Shown: positions 22,547-33,010, counted from the first letter of the stretch. The stretch: DNA of 64,000 nt from Staphylococcus rostri (GCF_002902145.1 NZ_PPRF01000032.1:1-64000), one strand, 5' to 3'. A program made the numbers and translations. The notes: generated by a model not told the origin, from the sequence alone.

Positions 22547-22599
22547 AGTAAATAATAGCATTAAATTGTGAACATTTAAAGGCAAAAAACTAGGATATT

Positions 22600-23973
22600 T
22601 TAATGATGTGCCTTTGCATTAAATGTAATGGTAAAGATTGTGAAAGCACCTTCTTCACTGTTGACTGAGATATGCCCGTCGTACAGTTTTACCATTTTAA
22701 GTGCGATTGATAATCCAAGACCATTACCCCCTTGTTGACGTGAGCGTGATTTATCAACGCGATAGAAGCGGTCAAAAATATGTTCCTGATCTTCTTTAGG
22801 TATGCCCATACCATGGTCTTTAATTTCGATGAGCACACGGTTGTTCACGTATTTCGTTTTAATACAAATATTGCGATTGATTTGGTCGTATTTAATCGCA
22901 TTATCAATAAAAATAAGCAAAATTTGTTCCAAGTGAAAGGCGTTCATATTGAGATAAATGAAATCTTGATTGGTTTCAAAGTTGAATTGATAGTCAGGAT
23001 GAATTTGTTTTAATGAATGCAGACGATTTTTAATTTCCAAGTTAACGTCCACTTCTTCTGTTTGAAATTCAATTGAGCGTGCATCGTCTTTCGTTAAAAG
23101 TAATAGTTCTTCAACAAGTTTGGTGATGCGATTCATCTCTTCTATAGAAATCGTTAAAGATTCTTCCAGTACAGCAGGATCCTTTTTACCCCAACGTTGT
23201 ATCAAGTTTAAGTGACCTTGAATAATTTGAAGCGGCGTACGCAATTCATGCGAGGCATCTTCCACAAATTGACGTTGTTGATTAAATGAATCTTCTAGTT
23301 TCACCATCATGCTATTAAAGTTATCAATTAAGGCGTCTGTTTCTTCGTAGTTTGTTGGGACTTCGAGTTTCTCTTGGAAGCCGTTACGACGAATTTGTGT
23401 CATTTTTTCAGTAATGATATTGATTGGTTTTGTAATTTGAGATGAGAAAGCGTAACTAATTGATGCGGTTACAAATAATGCAATTAACCCAAAAATTAAA
23501 GCAAGATACGTAATGAAATTCAGCAAGTCATCGAAAACATCTAATGGATGGATGATTGTCGCATAACCGTTAAAATATTCTGTGTTGACAGGATTGGATA
23601 CAATGATAAACGACCCATGAGAATTGTTAATAATCCCAATATTGCGGGAACTGGTTTTTTGAAAATCTGGCGTAAATTGAATGTTATCGGTATTCGCCGT
23701 TTCAATTAAATGTTTGCCGTTCTTATTGTATAAAATCGCCTTTTGATAGCTATTTGTTACGGAACTGAATTCTAGCGGTGTAATATTTTTTAAAGGTTGC
23801 GTTGCAAGTAGATGTTGCAATTCATCTGCACTGTGTTCCGCCTTTTCAAGTTCATTTTGTTTCAGTAGGCTGCTCACTGCATAAATGATGAGTAGGCAAA
23901 ATATAAAAATAATTAAAAATGTAATAACTGTTGTGACGAGCGTCCATTTTGTTTTTAGTGTAGGCTGTTTCAT
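22600..23973 (-). CDS. arlS: Sensor histidine kinase ArlS
   Basis: ArlS is the membrane kinase of the ArlRS system, which governs adhesion, autolysis and virulence genes in S. aureus. Two membrane segments (about residues 13-36 and 152-176) flank an extracellular sensor region. HAMP follows to about 230, the H box is [14 protein letters not shown] near 243, and the ATPase part shows DNAIKYDQ (N box), DHGMGIP (G1) and GGNGLGLS (G2). Full length at 457. Its start overlaps arlR by 4 bases. Confidence 0.95.
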   Translation of the reverse strand: MKQPTLKTKWTLVTTVITFLIIFIFCLLIIYAVSSLLKQNELEKAEHSADELQHLLATQPLKNITPLEFSSVTNSYQKAILYNKNGKHLIETANTDNIQFTPDFQKTSSRNIGIINNSHGSFIIVSNPVNTEYFNGYATIIHPLDVFDDLLNFITYLALIFGLIALFVTASISYAFSSQITKPINIITEKMTQIRRNGFQEKLEVPTNYEETDALIDNFNSMMVKLEDSFNQQRQFVEDASHELRTPLQIIQGHLNLIQRWGKKDPAVLEESLTISIEEMNRITKLVEELLLLTKDDARSIEFQTEEVDVNLEIKNRLHSLKQIHPDYQFNFETNQDFIYLNMNAFHLEQILLIFIDNAIKYDQINRNICIKTKYVNNRVLIEIKDHGMGIPKEDQEHIFDRFYRVDKSRSRQQGGNGLGLSIALKMVKLYDGHISVNSEEGAFTIFTITFNAKAHH

Positions 23974-24647
23974 TGACGAATCACGTACCCAACACCACGA
24001 ACGGTTTCGATAATTTTTTCCTTGTGAATTGCTTTCAGTTTGTTGCGCAAGTATCTGATATAGACGTCGACAACGTTTGTTTCAACTTCTGAGTCATAGC
24101 CCCACACATGATTTAAAATTTGTTCACGATGCAGCACGTGATTTTTATTTTCTGCAAGTAACAACAGTAAATCAAATTCAGTTTTTGTTAATTCGATTGT
24201 CTGGTCACCATAGGCAACGTGGAAAGCAAGTTTATCTATAACGATGCCACTTACCTCAACAGTATCTTTTGAAGCGTGTTGTTCATCTGATGAACGTCTC
24301 ACGAGCGCACGCATTCGAGCAAGCAGTTCTTCAATTTCAAATGGCTTAACAATGTAATCATCTGCGCCATAATCAAGCCCTAACACTTTGTCATAAATTT
24401 CACCTTTTGCAGTAATCATAATAATCGGTGTGTCTTTTTGCTTACGTAGTCGCTTACATACTTCTAGTCCATCGATACCTGGCAACATTAAATCCAGTAA
24501 TATAATATCGAAGTCTTGTTGTAATGCAGTATTAAGACCCGACAAACCATCATTTTTAATAGCTACATCATAATTTTCATGTTTGAGTTCAAGTTCTAGA
24601 AAGCGCGCTAAGTTTTTTTCATCTTCTATAATTAGTACATTTTTCAT
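23970..24647 (-). CDS. arlR: Response regulator ArlR
   Basis: An OmpR-family DNA-binding regulator. The receiver domain has the acidic pair IEDEK near residue 8, the phosphoacceptor aspartate in [10 protein letters not shown] near 53, and the lysine in YIVKPF near 103. The C-terminal winged helix (from about 130) contains [12 protein letters not shown] and [22 protein letters not shown] precedes the ATG. The gene is divergent from the IsrR-like sRNA, whose promoter begins 71 bases upstream. Confidence 0.95.
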   Translation of the reverse strand: MKNVLIIEDEKNLARFLELELKHENYDVAIKNDGLSGLNTALQQDFDIILLDLMLPGIDGLEVCKRLRKQKDTPIIMITAKGEIYDKVLGLDYGADDYIVKPFEIEELLARMRALVRRSSDEQHASKDTVEVSGIVIDKLAFHVAYGDQTIELTKTEFDLLLLLAENKNHVLHREQILNHVWGYDSEVETNVVDVYIRYLRNKLKAIHKEKIIETVRGVGYVIRQ

Positions 24648-24717
24648 GTTGTCACCTCACTCTAATGATAGGACAAAGAAAGGGTTTAATAAAGTTAAAA
24701 AAGTTTTGCGTTTCTAA

Positions 24718-24765
24718 TTGACAATTATTCTCAATCAGGTATAATGTAATTGAAAATGATTATCA
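24718..24765 (+). promoter_or_regulatory. Sigma-A promoter with two Fur boxes
   Basis: TTGACA (24718-24723) and TATAAT (24740-24745) are separated by 16 bases. TGACAATTATTCTCA (24719-24733) matches the 7-1-7 Fur box TGATAATNATTATCA at 12 of 14 defined positions. TGAAAATGATTATCA (24751-24765) matches at 13 of 14. One overlaps the -35 element and the other the start point, an arrangement for tight repression when iron is plentiful. Confidence 0.82.
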
Positions 24766-24912
24766 ATCCCAACGATCCCCCCACTACAATTCGTTCTTTA
24801 GATTGAGTCATTTTCAAGTAATATCCCCTTTTATATGCCCGTATAAAAATTTCGTTGATATTAAACGTATTATAAAAGCCGTTGCATACTCTAAGATGCG
24901 ACGGCTTTTGTG
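24752..24912 (+). ncRNA. isrR: Iron-sparing small RNA, IsrR-like
   Basis: A promoter with two Fur boxes drives a gene-free stretch of about 160 bases that ends in an intrinsic terminator. It carries unpaired-looking C-rich blocks (GATCCCCCCAC near 24774-24784, ATCCCC near 24823, TGCCCG near 24837). S. aureus IsrR lies in exactly this place between arlR and the PAP2 phosphatase gene. It is repressed by Fur and uses C-rich segments to block translation of iron-using enzymes. Identity here rests on synteny, the promoter and the C-rich blocks. Confidence 0.82.
24874..24909. terminator. Bidirectional terminator of the IsrR-like RNA and PAP2 gene
   Basis: AAAAGCCGTTGCAT pairs with ATGCGACGGCTTTT with one bulge, followed by a T-rich tail on the plus strand and a T run on the minus strand. 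It separates the sRNA from the convergent phosphatase gene. Confidence 0.82.
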
Positions 24913-24917
24913 TTTCA

Positions 24918-25535
24918 TTATGAAAGTTTGAGTGGTTTGTGCAGGATGAGTTGTGTCAGTACGATAAAGAATAAGCCACCTAAAATCCCTGCCATAATAT
25001 CTGTTGGATAGTGAACGCCTAGATAGATACGAGACGCACAGATGAGCGCAATCATCACGATACATAAGCTGCTCACCCATATTTTTGCTTGTCCTTTAAG
25101 GATGCGTAGTGCAATAAAACAGAGACTACCGAAAAAGGCTGTCGACCCCATCGCATGACCACTCGGAAAGCTTAACCCTGAAATATCAATTAAGCGCATG
25201 ATGTTTGGGCGCTCTCTATCAAAAATATTTTTTAAAATCGGATTTGTGAGTCCGGATAAAATCATCGTAAGTGTTAGAAAAAGTGCTTCCACACGATAGT
25301 GATAGCGGATTAATAACAAGACAGTGAGTAATGTTAAAACAACCATTCCGCCAACTTCGCCAATAAACGTCACAATTTTAAATACTGTTGTTGTGACAGG
25401 TCCCTCGGTAGCAAAAACTAACGTATACACGTTATGATCAATCCATTTACCGAGTGAAGATTGATGAAAAAATCCAATTGTTGTAAAAATGACTGTACAA
25501 ACAATTAAAAACAGTATTCTTTTCCAATGTGTCAT
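24918..25535 (-). CDS. PAP2 family membrane phosphatase
   Basis: A 205-residue membrane protein with about six hydrophobic segments and the three PAP2 motifs in order: KNIFDRERP (KxxxxxxRP) near residue 103, PSGHAMG near 123, and SRIYLGVHYPTD near 167. Such enzymes remove phosphate from lipid phosphates such as phosphatidylglycerol phosphate or undecaprenyl pyrophosphate. The locus matches the one called pgpB in S. aureus; the actual substrate is not shown by sequence. It follows murG by 11 bases. Confidence 0.88.
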   Translation of the reverse strand: MTHWKRILFLIVCTVIFTTIGFFHQSSLGKWIDHNVYTLVFATEGPVTTTVFKIVTFIGEVGGMVVLTLLTVLLLIRYHYRVEALFLTLTMILSGLTNPILKNIFDRERPNIMRLIDISGLSFPSGHAMGSTAFFGSLCFIALRILKGQAKIWVSSLCIVMIALICASRIYLGVHYPTDIMAGILGGLFFIVLTQLILHKPLKLS

Positions 25536-25546
25536 GGTTAACTCCT

Positions 25547-26617
25547 TTATGCGCGTACATCCTCAATAATTTTATTAAGCAATGCTTCTTTCGTATAGCT
25601 TTCTGTAAAGTTTTGCATTGCTGCGATATACGTATCACGTGATTGTTCTAAGTTATTAAGTGCAGTCGCAATCATACCTTCTGATAAAGTTGATTCATCA
25701 AGTGTGAGTGCGTAACCTTGTTTGGCAAAATAGTTTGCATTGTCAATTTGGTCACCGCGAGATTGATCTAAACCAAGTGGAATTAGTAACATCGGTAAGC
25801 GTAATGTTAAAAATTCATAAATCGCATTAGAACCCGCACGTGAAATAACAGTATCTGTAATCGCTAATAAGTCAGTGAGTTCATCTGTCACAAACTCATA
25901 TTGAACATAACCAGGCTTTTGAATCGTTTCATCTTTCAAGCCTTTACCTGTTAAATGAATAACTTGATATTCTTGCAGTAACGTATCAAGTTCTTGTCGC
26001 AAGCTCTCATTGATTTTGGCACTGCCGAGACTACCACCCATAACGAGTAGTGTCTTTTTAGTAGGATCAAACCCTGTTAATGCATAGCCCTGTTCTTTGT
26101 TACCGTTTTTCAAATCTTCACGAATCGTTGCACCAACAAATACACCCTTGTCTTTTGGTACGTGTTTTAACGTTTCTTCAAAAGTCGTGTAAAGTTTTTT
26201 GGCAAATTTGATCGCAATTTTATTTGCGAGTCCTGGTGTTAGGTCTGATTCGTGGACAATAACTGGAATGTTGAGTGATTTTGCAGCTAACACAACAGGA
26301 ACGGAAACGAACCCGCCTTTTGAAAATACAAAATCAGGTTTTTCACGTTTTAACACTTTGCGCGCATCGAACACGCCTTTCAGCACTTTAAAAACGTCTT
26401 TTAAATTTTCCTTTGAGAGATAACGACGTAGCTTACCACTTGAAATTGGATAATAAGGTGTATTAGGTAATTGTGATGTAATCATCTCACGTTCAATGCC
26501 TTCCTTTGAACCGATGTACATTGTGTCGTATCCTTTCTCAATTGCTGCTGGTATTAAACTTAAGTTTACGGATACATGGCCGATGGTACCGCCACCTGTA
26601 AATGCAATTTTAACCAT
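25547..26617 (-). CDS. murG: Lipid II-forming GlcNAc transferase MurG
   Basis: MurG adds GlcNAc to lipid I at the inner membrane face, giving lipid II for cell wall synthesis. The GT28 N-terminal loop is FTGGGTIGHVSVNL at residues 5-18. HESDLTPGLAN lies near 122, and the UDP-GlcNAc site includes VMGGSLGSAKIN near 190 and SRAGSNAIYEF near 262. The length of 356 is normal. It is an isolated murG, not part of a division and cell-wall cluster, as in S. aureus. Confidence 0.96.
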   Translation of the reverse strand: MVKIAFTGGGTIGHVSVNLSLIPAAIEKGYDTMYIGSKEGIEREMITSQLPNTPYYPISSGKLRRYLSKENLKDVFKVLKGVFDARKVLKREKPDFVFSKGGFVSVPVVLAAKSLNIPVIVHESDLTPGLANKIAIKFAKKLYTTFEETLKHVPKDKGVFVGATIREDLKNGNKEQGYALTGFDPTKKTLLVMGGSLGSAKINESLRQELDTLLQEYQVIHLTGKGLKDETIQKPGYVQYEFVTDELTDLLAITDTVISRAGSNAIYEFLTLRLPMLLIPLGLDQSRGDQIDNANYFAKQGYALTLDESTLSEGMIATALNNLEQSRDTYIAAMQNFTESYTKEALLNKIIEDVRA

Positions 26618-26632
26618 AATGTTCCTCTCATT

Positions 26633-27136
26633 CTAATTGATTTTTTTATAATATGCGTAAAATGGTTTTCCTTTATCAAAAGGGAAAGTGTTACTTATCA
26701 TTTCCCCAGTTTTAATAAAATTATGCTTGTTAAATAAATTTTGTGCACGTTGATTTTCAGAGAAAGTGTCGGTTAGCAGTGTTGTACATTGTTGTTGCAC
26801 TGCATGTGTTTCAGCAAATTGCATCAATTTTTGTGCTGTTCCAGGATATTGAAACGATGCAACGAGTCTATGAATGACTAGGACGTTATCGCGACGAATC
26901 GGCCACTCGAGTTGGTCGTACCAGTCAGGGGCTTCATGATTGATCACAATAAAGCCTTTAATGACGTCATCTTCATCGAGCACATAAAGTGTTTGTTGCG
27001 CAATATCATTTTTAAAATCTTGTAACACAGGATAATGTGCGTCCCATTGTGGATTGTTGTCACGTTGCATTAAACCCTTGGCTTCTTCTACTAATGCAAA
27101 TATTTGTGAAAGGTCGGACATCGTTGCAAGTCTCAT
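26633..27136 (-). CDS. GNAT family N-acetyltransferase
   Basis: A 167-residue GNAT acetyltransferase. The acetyl-CoA region is visible as VIHRLVASFQYPGTAQKLMQ near 87-106 and the C-terminal strand NLFNKHNFIKTGEMI near 133. The substrate is unknown. It is translated from a site formed by the end of ctpA (GGAGTGATGAGAT) and stands 15 bases ahead of murG, so it is co-transcribed with a cell-wall gene. Confidence 0.82.
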   Translation of the reverse strand: MRLATMSDLSQIFALVEEAKGLMQRDNNPQWDAHYPVLQDFKNDIAQQTLYVLDEDDVIKGFIVINHEAPDWYDQLEWPIRRDNVLVIHRLVASFQYPGTAQKLMQFAETHAVQQQCTTLLTDTFSENQRAQNLFNKHNFIKTGEMISNTFPFDKGKPFYAYYKKIN

Positions 27137-27142
27137 ATCTCA

Positions 27143-28573
27143 TCACTCCTTCAACTGTTCTAACGTACGATTTAACATCACATCTTCTTCAGATGCTTTT
27201 TTAACAAGTTGTTCGGTCATTTTTTGATTTGTTTCGCGGTTAAATGTACCGTCATTTTCTAATTTGTTATCTGCTTGAAATGATTGTATCGCACTTTCAA
27301 GTGTCGTATCAAAATTTTCGTTAATTTGACCGACATTGTAGCCTAGTGCATCTAAACCAATTTTAACAGACTTAATATATTTAGATTGGTCGCCAACTTT
27401 AAACGTTTTATCAGAAGGAATGACCGTCATATTTTCATACGCAGCACCTTCTACTTTGACGTCCGGTTGAATGCCTTTACCATGAATATAATGCCCATCT
27501 GGTGTGAGCCATTTCATTTCTGTAAATTTAAGTAATGAACCGTCACTAAATTCGCGTGTCGTTTGAACGATCCCTTTACCAAATGATTTTTGCCCATATA
27601 CTTTGGCAATGTGATGGTCTTTAAGTGCTCCTGTAAATACTTCAGATGCACTTGCAGAACCTTCATTTATTAGGATTGCGACATTTAGGTCTTTAATGCC
27701 TTTAAGTGGTGCTTGATCTGTTCGAATGGCTTGTCTATCTTTACCTTTTTCTAGTTGGACGACCGTTTCATTTTGGTCGACAAAGAGGTTTGCCATTTTG
27801 ACAGCTTCATCGAGTAACCCACCTGGATTATTGCGTAAGTCGATTAACAGATTTTTAGCCCCTTGTCGCTGTGCTTTTTCAATGGCTGTTTTTAATTCAT
27901 TGGCTGTACCTTCTTGGAATTTATTCACTTTAAAGACATGCGTATTTCCATGTTTTTCATGTTTTACACTGTCGACGTGAATGGTATCGCGTGTGACGGT
28001 GAAGTCTTTAAGTTCGCCACCACGTTTAATGGTTAACTTAACTTTTGAACCTTTTTTACCGCGCACTTCTTTAACTATTTCGTTGAGTTGTTTGCCTTTC
28101 ACTTTATGACCATCAACCGCAATTAATTCATCTTTTGGTTGAATACCTGCTTTTTCAGCCGGAGCATCTTTAATTGGACTCGCAATATAAATGTGTTCAT
28201 CCTTTTGTTCCATTTCTGCACCGATACCAACAAAGTCACCTGAAACATCTTCATTGAATGTTTCCGTTTCTTCTTTCGTCATATACTCCGTGTAAGGGTC
28301 GTTTAAGCTCTTTGTCATACCTTTAATCGCGTCATTAAGTAAAGCGTCTTTGTCTGTATTTTTATAATAATCTGTGGCAATCACTTTATATACATCGCCC
28401 AATTTTTCAGCATTTTTATCAATCGTTGGGTCTGTCGTACTATGTTTCCAGAACCACATACCCAAAATAATAAATAAAGCCGTTAAGATGATTGTTAAAA
28501 TAATACTAACAACAAAATGTTTAAGCGGAATATATTTAGGTGTGCCGGATTTTTTTGAATGATTCTTTTTCAT
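27143..28573 (-). CDS. ctpA: C-terminal processing protease CtpA (S41)
   Basis: A membrane-anchored S41 serine protease. There is one N-terminal membrane segment (about residues 22-46) and a PDZ domain (about 105-185, with GIGAEMEQ). The catalytic domain has the serine in NEGSASASEVF near 310 and the lysine in SFGKGIVQ near 337. A C-terminal peptidoglycan-binding domain (about 395-455) contains LDALGYNVGQINENF. S. aureus CtpA works at the cell wall in stress tolerance. The length of 476 is slightly shorter than the S. aureus form, as I recall it. Confidence 0.93.
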   Translation of the reverse strand: MKKNHSKKSGTPKYIPLKHFVVSIILTIILTALFIILGMWFWKHSTTDPTIDKNAEKLGDVYKVIATDYYKNTDKDALLNDAIKGMTKSLNDPYTEYMTKEETETFNEDVSGDFVGIGAEMEQKDEHIYIASPIKDAPAEKAGIQPKDELIAVDGHKVKGKQLNEIVKEVRGKKGSKVKLTIKRGGELKDFTVTRDTIHVDSVKHEKHGNTHVFKVNKFQEGTANELKTAIEKAQRQGAKNLLIDLRNNPGGLLDEAVKMANLFVDQNETVVQLEKGKDRQAIRTDQAPLKGIKDLNVAILINEGSASASEVFTGALKDHHIAKVYGQKSFGKGIVQTTREFSDGSLLKFTEMKWLTPDGHYIHGKGIQPDVKVEGAAYENMTVIPSDKTFKVGDQSKYIKSVKIGLDALGYNVGQINENFDTTLESAIQSFQADNKLENDGTFNRETNQKMTEQLVKKASEEDVMLNRTLEQLKE

Positions 28574-28610
28574 CTTACAGCTCCCTATTTATATCAAAGT
28601 TTAAATTTCT

Positions 28611-28832
28611 GGTGATGGGATAACGAAGTCTTTGCTAACGTATGAGATTTCTGATCTTTAATAGAGATTATCTTTATGCTTACCCTATTGCATTTACTGG
28701 TTCGTTTATAATTAGTGGCAGTAGCTGACTGATGTCTGACTTCGCCCTTGGCTTGTCACACATCTAGTCATTCTTAATTTTGCCCAAAAAAGGTTGAGAT
28801 ATGTCGTCCCAACCTTTAAATTAATCTATTTG
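28611..28832. repeat. Dispersed intergenic repeat, copy E (scrambled)
   Basis: The 300-base gap between ctpA and the yozE-like gene contains repeat fragments: GGATAACGAAGTCTTTGCTAA and GAGATTTCTGATC near 28620-28655, GGCAGTAGCTGACTGATGTC near 28718, GGCTTGTCACACATCTAGTC near 28751, and GGTTGAGATATGTCGTCCCAA near 28791. The blocks match copies B and F but in changed order. No gene is visible. Confidence 0.6.
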
Positions 28833-28872
28833 TGATGTGTCCAGAACTATGGGTTGTGCCCTTCGATAGTCT

Positions 28873-29094
28873 CTAGAATTGAAGCCATTCTTGATATTCT
28901 TCAAAAAGTTCATCGAATACGGATAATGGCAACGTATAATTCCCTTCTGTTTCAATATAATCTGACAGTTGATCGAAGTCGGATTCATACTTAGGGAAAT
29001 CTAAGTCTTGAAAAATCATTTCTGCAAATTCGCCTTTGTCATCACGTCTACCTCTAACGGTCAAAGCAAATTGGTAAAAAGATGCATCTTTCAT
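28873..29094 (-). CDS. YozE SAM-like domain protein
   Basis: A 73-residue acidic helical protein matching the YozE_SAM_like family (UPF0346), with [20 protein letters not shown] at its start and [12 protein letters not shown] at its end. The family has a fold like sterile alpha motif domains but no known function. The start codon overlaps the stop of crr (TAATG), so the two are co-translated. Confidence 0.88.
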   Translation of the reverse strand: MKDASFYQFALTVRGRRDDKGEFAEMIFQDLDFPKYESDFDQLSDYIETEGNYTLPLSVFDELFEEYQEWLQF

Positions 29095-29597
29095 TATTTA
29101 ACTGTCACATCAACAACAAGTGTTTGTCCTTTTGTTAACGCTGGTTCTTCATGAATTTCGTGTGTATCAACTTGTTCAGCAAAGTTTGTCATAATGACTG
29201 GTGAAATAATAGATTTTGCATTTTGGTTAATATAATCCAAGTCGAATGTAACGAGGTCATCGCCGACTGAAACGCGGTCGCCACTTTCAACAAGTGTTTC
29301 AAAACCTTCACCGTTTAATTGAACAGTATCTAAACCGATGTGAACAAGCACTTCTAAGCCGTTATCAGCTTTAAGACCGATTGCATGTTTTGTTGGGAAT
29401 ACGTTATCAACAACGCCATCGATTGGTGATACAACTTTGCCTTCTGTTGGTTTAACACCGAAACCGTCGCCCATCATTTTTTGAGCAAAAACTGGATCTG
29501 GAATATCTTCAACTTTTACATATTCACCTGTCATAGGTGCGTAAATTTTAATATCTTTACTTGCTTCATTGCCTTTACCAAATAATTTCTTAAACAT
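29094..29597 (-). CDS. crr: PTS glucose-type EIIA component
   Basis: A 167-residue cytoplasmic EIIA(Glc) protein that carries phosphate from HPr to sugar permeases. The phosphorylated histidine is in [19 protein letters not shown] near residue 83, and the second active-site histidine in FPTKHAIGL near 68. It is free-standing, with no permease domain attached. I start it at ATG 29597, 8 bases after GGAG; the GTG three codons upstream overlaps that site. It lies 16 bases after the msrAB stop. Confidence 0.92.
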   Translation of the reverse strand: MFKKLFGKGNEASKDIKIYAPMTGEYVKVEDIPDPVFAQKMMGDGFGVKPTEGKVVSPIDGVVDNVFPTKHAIGLKADNGLEVLVHIGLDTVQLNGEGFETLVESGDRVSVGDDLVTFDLDYINQNAKSIISPVIMTNFAEQVDTHEIHEEPALTKGQTLVVDVTVK

Positions 29598-29612
29598 ATG
29601 GTTCACTCCTCT

Positions 29613-30563
29613 TTATTTATCAAACAATCTCACGAATTCGCCGTAGCCAAGTTGTTCGAGTTTTTCATATGGGATAAATTGAATTGCTGCAGAATTGATA
29701 CAGTAGCGCAGACCACCGAGTTCTTTAGGGCCATCGTTAAATACATGACCGAGGTGACTGTTACTACCTTCTGAGCGGACTTCTGTACGAATCATGCCAA
29801 AAGACTTATCGACGAGTTCAATGATTTCTTGATCATCGATAGCTTTTGAAAAGCTTGGCCAGCCGCAATCTGACTGGAACTTATCTTCTGAAGTAAACAA
29901 CGGCTTGCCTGATAATTTATCGACATAGATGCCTTTGTCATAGTGATTCCAATATTCATTTTCGAATGGTGGTTCTGTGCCGTCTTGTTGTGTGACAAGA
30001 TATTCAAGATCAGTTAATTCTGATTTATCTTTTTTAATCATTGTGTGTCCCCCCCAGTGTGCTTCGATAAATGCTTTTCTGCCAGAGCCTTTTTGATATT
30101 GTGCATAATGTGCTGGGTTTTTAAGATAATAATCCTGATGATATGTTTCTGCAGGATAGAAGTTCTTATAAGGCTCTACAGGTGTTACGATCGGTTTATC
30201 AAAAATACCTTGATCATCTAGTTTTTTAATTTTATCTAATGCAGTTTGTTGTTGTTCTGTGTCGTGATAAAAAATTACAGGACGATAACTGTCGCCTCTA
30301 TCAAAAAATTGACCATTTTTATCAGTTGGGTCGAAAGTTTTGAAATAAATATCTAAAATCTCTTCATAGGAAATTACTGCTGGATCGTACGTGATCTGAA
30401 CAGCTTCAACATGACCTGTTGTATTCGTACATACTTGTTCATACGTTGGGTTTTCTACTGTTCCACCACTGTATCCTGACACAATGCCTTCAATGCCATC
30501 AAATGATGTAAAAGGCTTAACAAGACACCAGAAACAACCACCTGCAAGTGTTGCGAAAGCCAT
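29613..30563 (-). CDS. msrAB: Fused methionine sulfoxide reductase MsrA-MsrB
   Basis: One 316-residue frame carries both reductases. The MsrA domain (1-165) has the catalytic cysteine in GGCFWC near residue 10, and the MsrB domain (about 178-314) has the catalytic cysteine in [13 protein letters not shown] near 292. MsrA repairs S-sulfoxides and MsrB R-sulfoxides. MsrB shows none of the zinc CxxC pairs. In S. aureus the same slot holds separate msrA and msrB genes, so the fusion is lineage-specific or the S. aureus pair was split. ATG 30563 is preferred over 30569 because AGGAGG is 7 bases away. Confidence 0.93.
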   Translation of the reverse strand: MAFATLAGGCFWCLVKPFTSFDGIEGIVSGYSGGTVENPTYEQVCTNTTGHVEAVQITYDPAVISYEEILDIYFKTFDPTDKNGQFFDRGDSYRPVIFYHDTEQQQTALDKIKKLDDQGIFDKPIVTPVEPYKNFYPAETYHQDYYLKNPAHYAQYQKGSGRKAFIEAHWGGHTMIKKDKSELTDLEYLVTQQDGTEPPFENEYWNHYDKGIYVDKLSGKPLFTSEDKFQSDCGWPSFSKAIDDQEIIELVDKSFGMIRTEVRSEGSNSHLGHVFNDGPKELGGLRYCINSAAIQFIPYEKLEQLGYGEFVRLFDK

Positions 30564-30585
30564 AGTCATACCTCCTTATTCGGTA

Positions 30586-31434
30586 TTAGTACGTTCCTTC
30601 TTTTAAGAGAATAAGTCCAATTGCACCTGTACCTGTATGTGTAGAAATTACAGGTGATGTGTGACCTAATTGGAAACTACCGATATTGAATGTTTCATCA
30701 AGTTTTTCTTTAAACTTGTGCATGAAGCCTTCAGCGTCAGCATGTGAAATGCCGACAGCTTCCACTTTATCATTACCAACGAATGGTTTAAGATCGCTGA
30801 TGATTTGTTTGATACATGCGCCTTGTGTACGGACGTTATGAATCATTTCGAGCTTACCGTCAACGACTTCACCGATTGGTTTAATCTTCATGAGGTTACC
30901 CATAATACCCTTTGCTTTACTAATACGGCCACCTTTAATCAGTTGATCGAGTTGACCGATAATCACAAATAACTTGATATTTTTCTGTACTTTCTCAAGT
31001 TTTTTCACGATTTCTTCAGTTGGGATACCTTCTTCAATCCACTTCACTAAATATTGAATTTGATATGCAAGTCCCCATGAAATAGATTTTGAATCGATGA
31101 CAGTAATTTTGCCGTCGACCATTTCGCTGGCTTGACGCGCAGTATGAACAGTACCGCTAAGTCCTGATGTTAAGTGAATACTAATGATTTCAACATCATC
31201 TTTCATTAATTCTTCATATTTTTCAACAAATTGTCCAAGTGCTGGTTGACTTGTTTTTAAATCATGGTTACCTTCAGCTAAATATTTGATATATTCTTCT
31301 GACGACATGTCAATTTGGTCTACATATGATTTACCATCAATTGTAACGCTCAATGGAATGACATGAATGCCATGTTTTTCAAAAAATGACGGATCTAAAT
31401 CCGATGTTGAATCTGTAACAATAATACGCTGCAT
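30586..31434 (-). CDS. fakB2: DegV family fatty acid-binding protein
   Basis: A 282-residue DegV protein. The N-terminal DSTSDL (residues 8-13) and HLTSGLSGTV near 91 form the ligand pocket, with conserved HTGTGAIGL near 266. DegV proteins bind a fatty acid and present it to the kinase FakA for phosphorylation and entry into phospholipids. The position between folA and msrA equals that of fakB2 in S. aureus as I recall, so I use that symbol; preference for unsaturated fatty acids is inferred. Confidence 0.75.
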   Translation of the reverse strand: MQRIIVTDSTSDLDPSFFEKHGIHVIPLSVTIDGKSYVDQIDMSSEEYIKYLAEGNHDLKTSQPALGQFVEKYEELMKDDVEIISIHLTSGLSGTVHTARQASEMVDGKITVIDSKSISWGLAYQIQYLVKWIEEGIPTEEIVKKLEKVQKNIKLFVIIGQLDQLIKGGRISKAKGIMGNLMKIKPIGEVVDGKLEMIHNVRTQGACIKQIISDLKPFVGNDKVEAVGISHADAEGFMHKFKEKLDETFNIGSFQLGHTSPVISTHTGTGAIGLILLKEGTY

Positions 31435-31451
31435 AGTGTATAGCCTCCAGT

Positions 31452-31946
<495 letters not shown>

Positions 31947-32900
31947 TTATACCGCGATGGGTGCTTTGATAGTTGGATGCGACTCGTAGTTGATAATTTC
32001 TAAGTCTTCGTATTCAATGTCAAATATTGACTTATCTGAGTTTATACGTAATGTAGGTGGTTCAAAACTTGTACGTGCGAGCTGTGTTTGAACAGCATCG
32101 ATATGATTGCTATAGATGTGCGCATCACCGAATGTATGCACGAATTCGCCTACTTCCAAGCCACATTCTCTCGCAATTAGATGTGTCAACAAGCTATAAC
32201 TTGCAATGTTAAATGGAACGCCTAAGAAGATGTCCGCACTGCGTTGGTATAACTGACAACTTAATTTATTATTTTCGACATAAAATTGAAATAGCGTATG
32301 ACACGGTGGGAGCGCCATCGTATCAATTTCTGCAGGATTCCATGCGCTAATAATATGACGTCTTGAGTTTGGATATTGTTTGATTTGTTCAATAACTGTC
32401 TTGAGCTGGTCATAGTGTTTACCATCAGCACCAACCCAGTCACGCCATTGTTTCCCGTAAACATTGCCTAAATCTCCATGTTTTTCCATAAATGCATCAT
32501 CGTGAAGAATGGCGTTTTTGAACTTTGCCATTTCTTCGTCATACACTGTTTTAAATTCTGGCTCATTGAGTGCACGATGCCCGAAATTTGTCATGTCAGG
32601 CCCTGAGTAGTCTGGGCTGTTTACGTATTTTTCAAATGCCCATTCATTCCAAATATTGTTGTTATATTGTAGTAAGTATCTTAAGTTGGTATCGCCACGA
32701 ATAAACCAAATGAGTTCAGTTGCTATAAGTTTAAACGATACTTTTTTAGTCGTTAGTAGTGGAAACCCTTTAGATAAATCAAAGCGCAATTGATGACCAA
32801 ATTTTGAAATGGTACCAGTTGCTGTACGGTCATCACGTTGATTGCCAATTTTTAATATTTCAGCACATAAATCATGATATGCCGTATCAAATGGATTCAT
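31947..32900 (-). CDS. thyA: Thymidylate synthase
   Basis: ThyA methylates dUMP to dTMP and yields dihydrofolate, the substrate of the next gene, folA. The catalytic cysteine is in [13 protein letters not shown] near residue 195. [10 protein letters not shown] and [17 protein letters not shown] follow the family pattern. The length of 317 is normal. ATG 32900 follows GAGGTG; the GTG nine bases upstream is inside that site. The thyA-folA-fakB2 order is conserved in staphylococci. Confidence 0.96.
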   Translation of the reverse strand: MNPFDTAYHDLCAEILKIGNQRDDRTATGTISKFGHQLRFDLSKGFPLLTTKKVSFKLIATELIWFIRGDTNLRYLLQYNNNIWNEWAFEKYVNSPDYSGPDMTNFGHRALNEPEFKTVYDEEMAKFKNAILHDDAFMEKHGDLGNVYGKQWRDWVGADGKHYDQLKTVIEQIKQYPNSRRHIISAWNPAEIDTMALPPCHTLFQFYVENNKLSCQLYQRSADIFLGVPFNIASYSLLTHLIARECGLEVGEFVHTFGDAHIYSNHIDAVQTQLARTSFEPPTLRINSDKSIFDIEYEDLEIINYESHPTIKAPIAV

Positions 32901-32966
32901 GACGCTCACCTCTTTCCTTTACCCTCTATAATAGACGATTTTTAAGCATTTGAAAAATAATAAACA

Positions 32967-33004
32967 AATGCTGGGTGCAAAGTACCATTTGCCCCAGCAT
33001 TGTA
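32967..33004 (-). terminator. Terminator after the bacilliredoxin gene
   Basis: On the minus strand ACAATGCTGGG and CCCAGCATTTGT pair around a 17-base loop, with TTTATTATTTTT after. It lies 7 bases from the end of the bacilliredoxin gene, upstream of thyA. Confidence 0.75.
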
Positions 33005-33010
33005 CGATTC

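Noticed and set aside
24814-25080. 88-codon minus-strand ORF across the IsrR-like RNA and PAP2 end
   Set aside because: It overlaps a well-supported phosphatase gene in another frame and crosses the bidirectional terminator.
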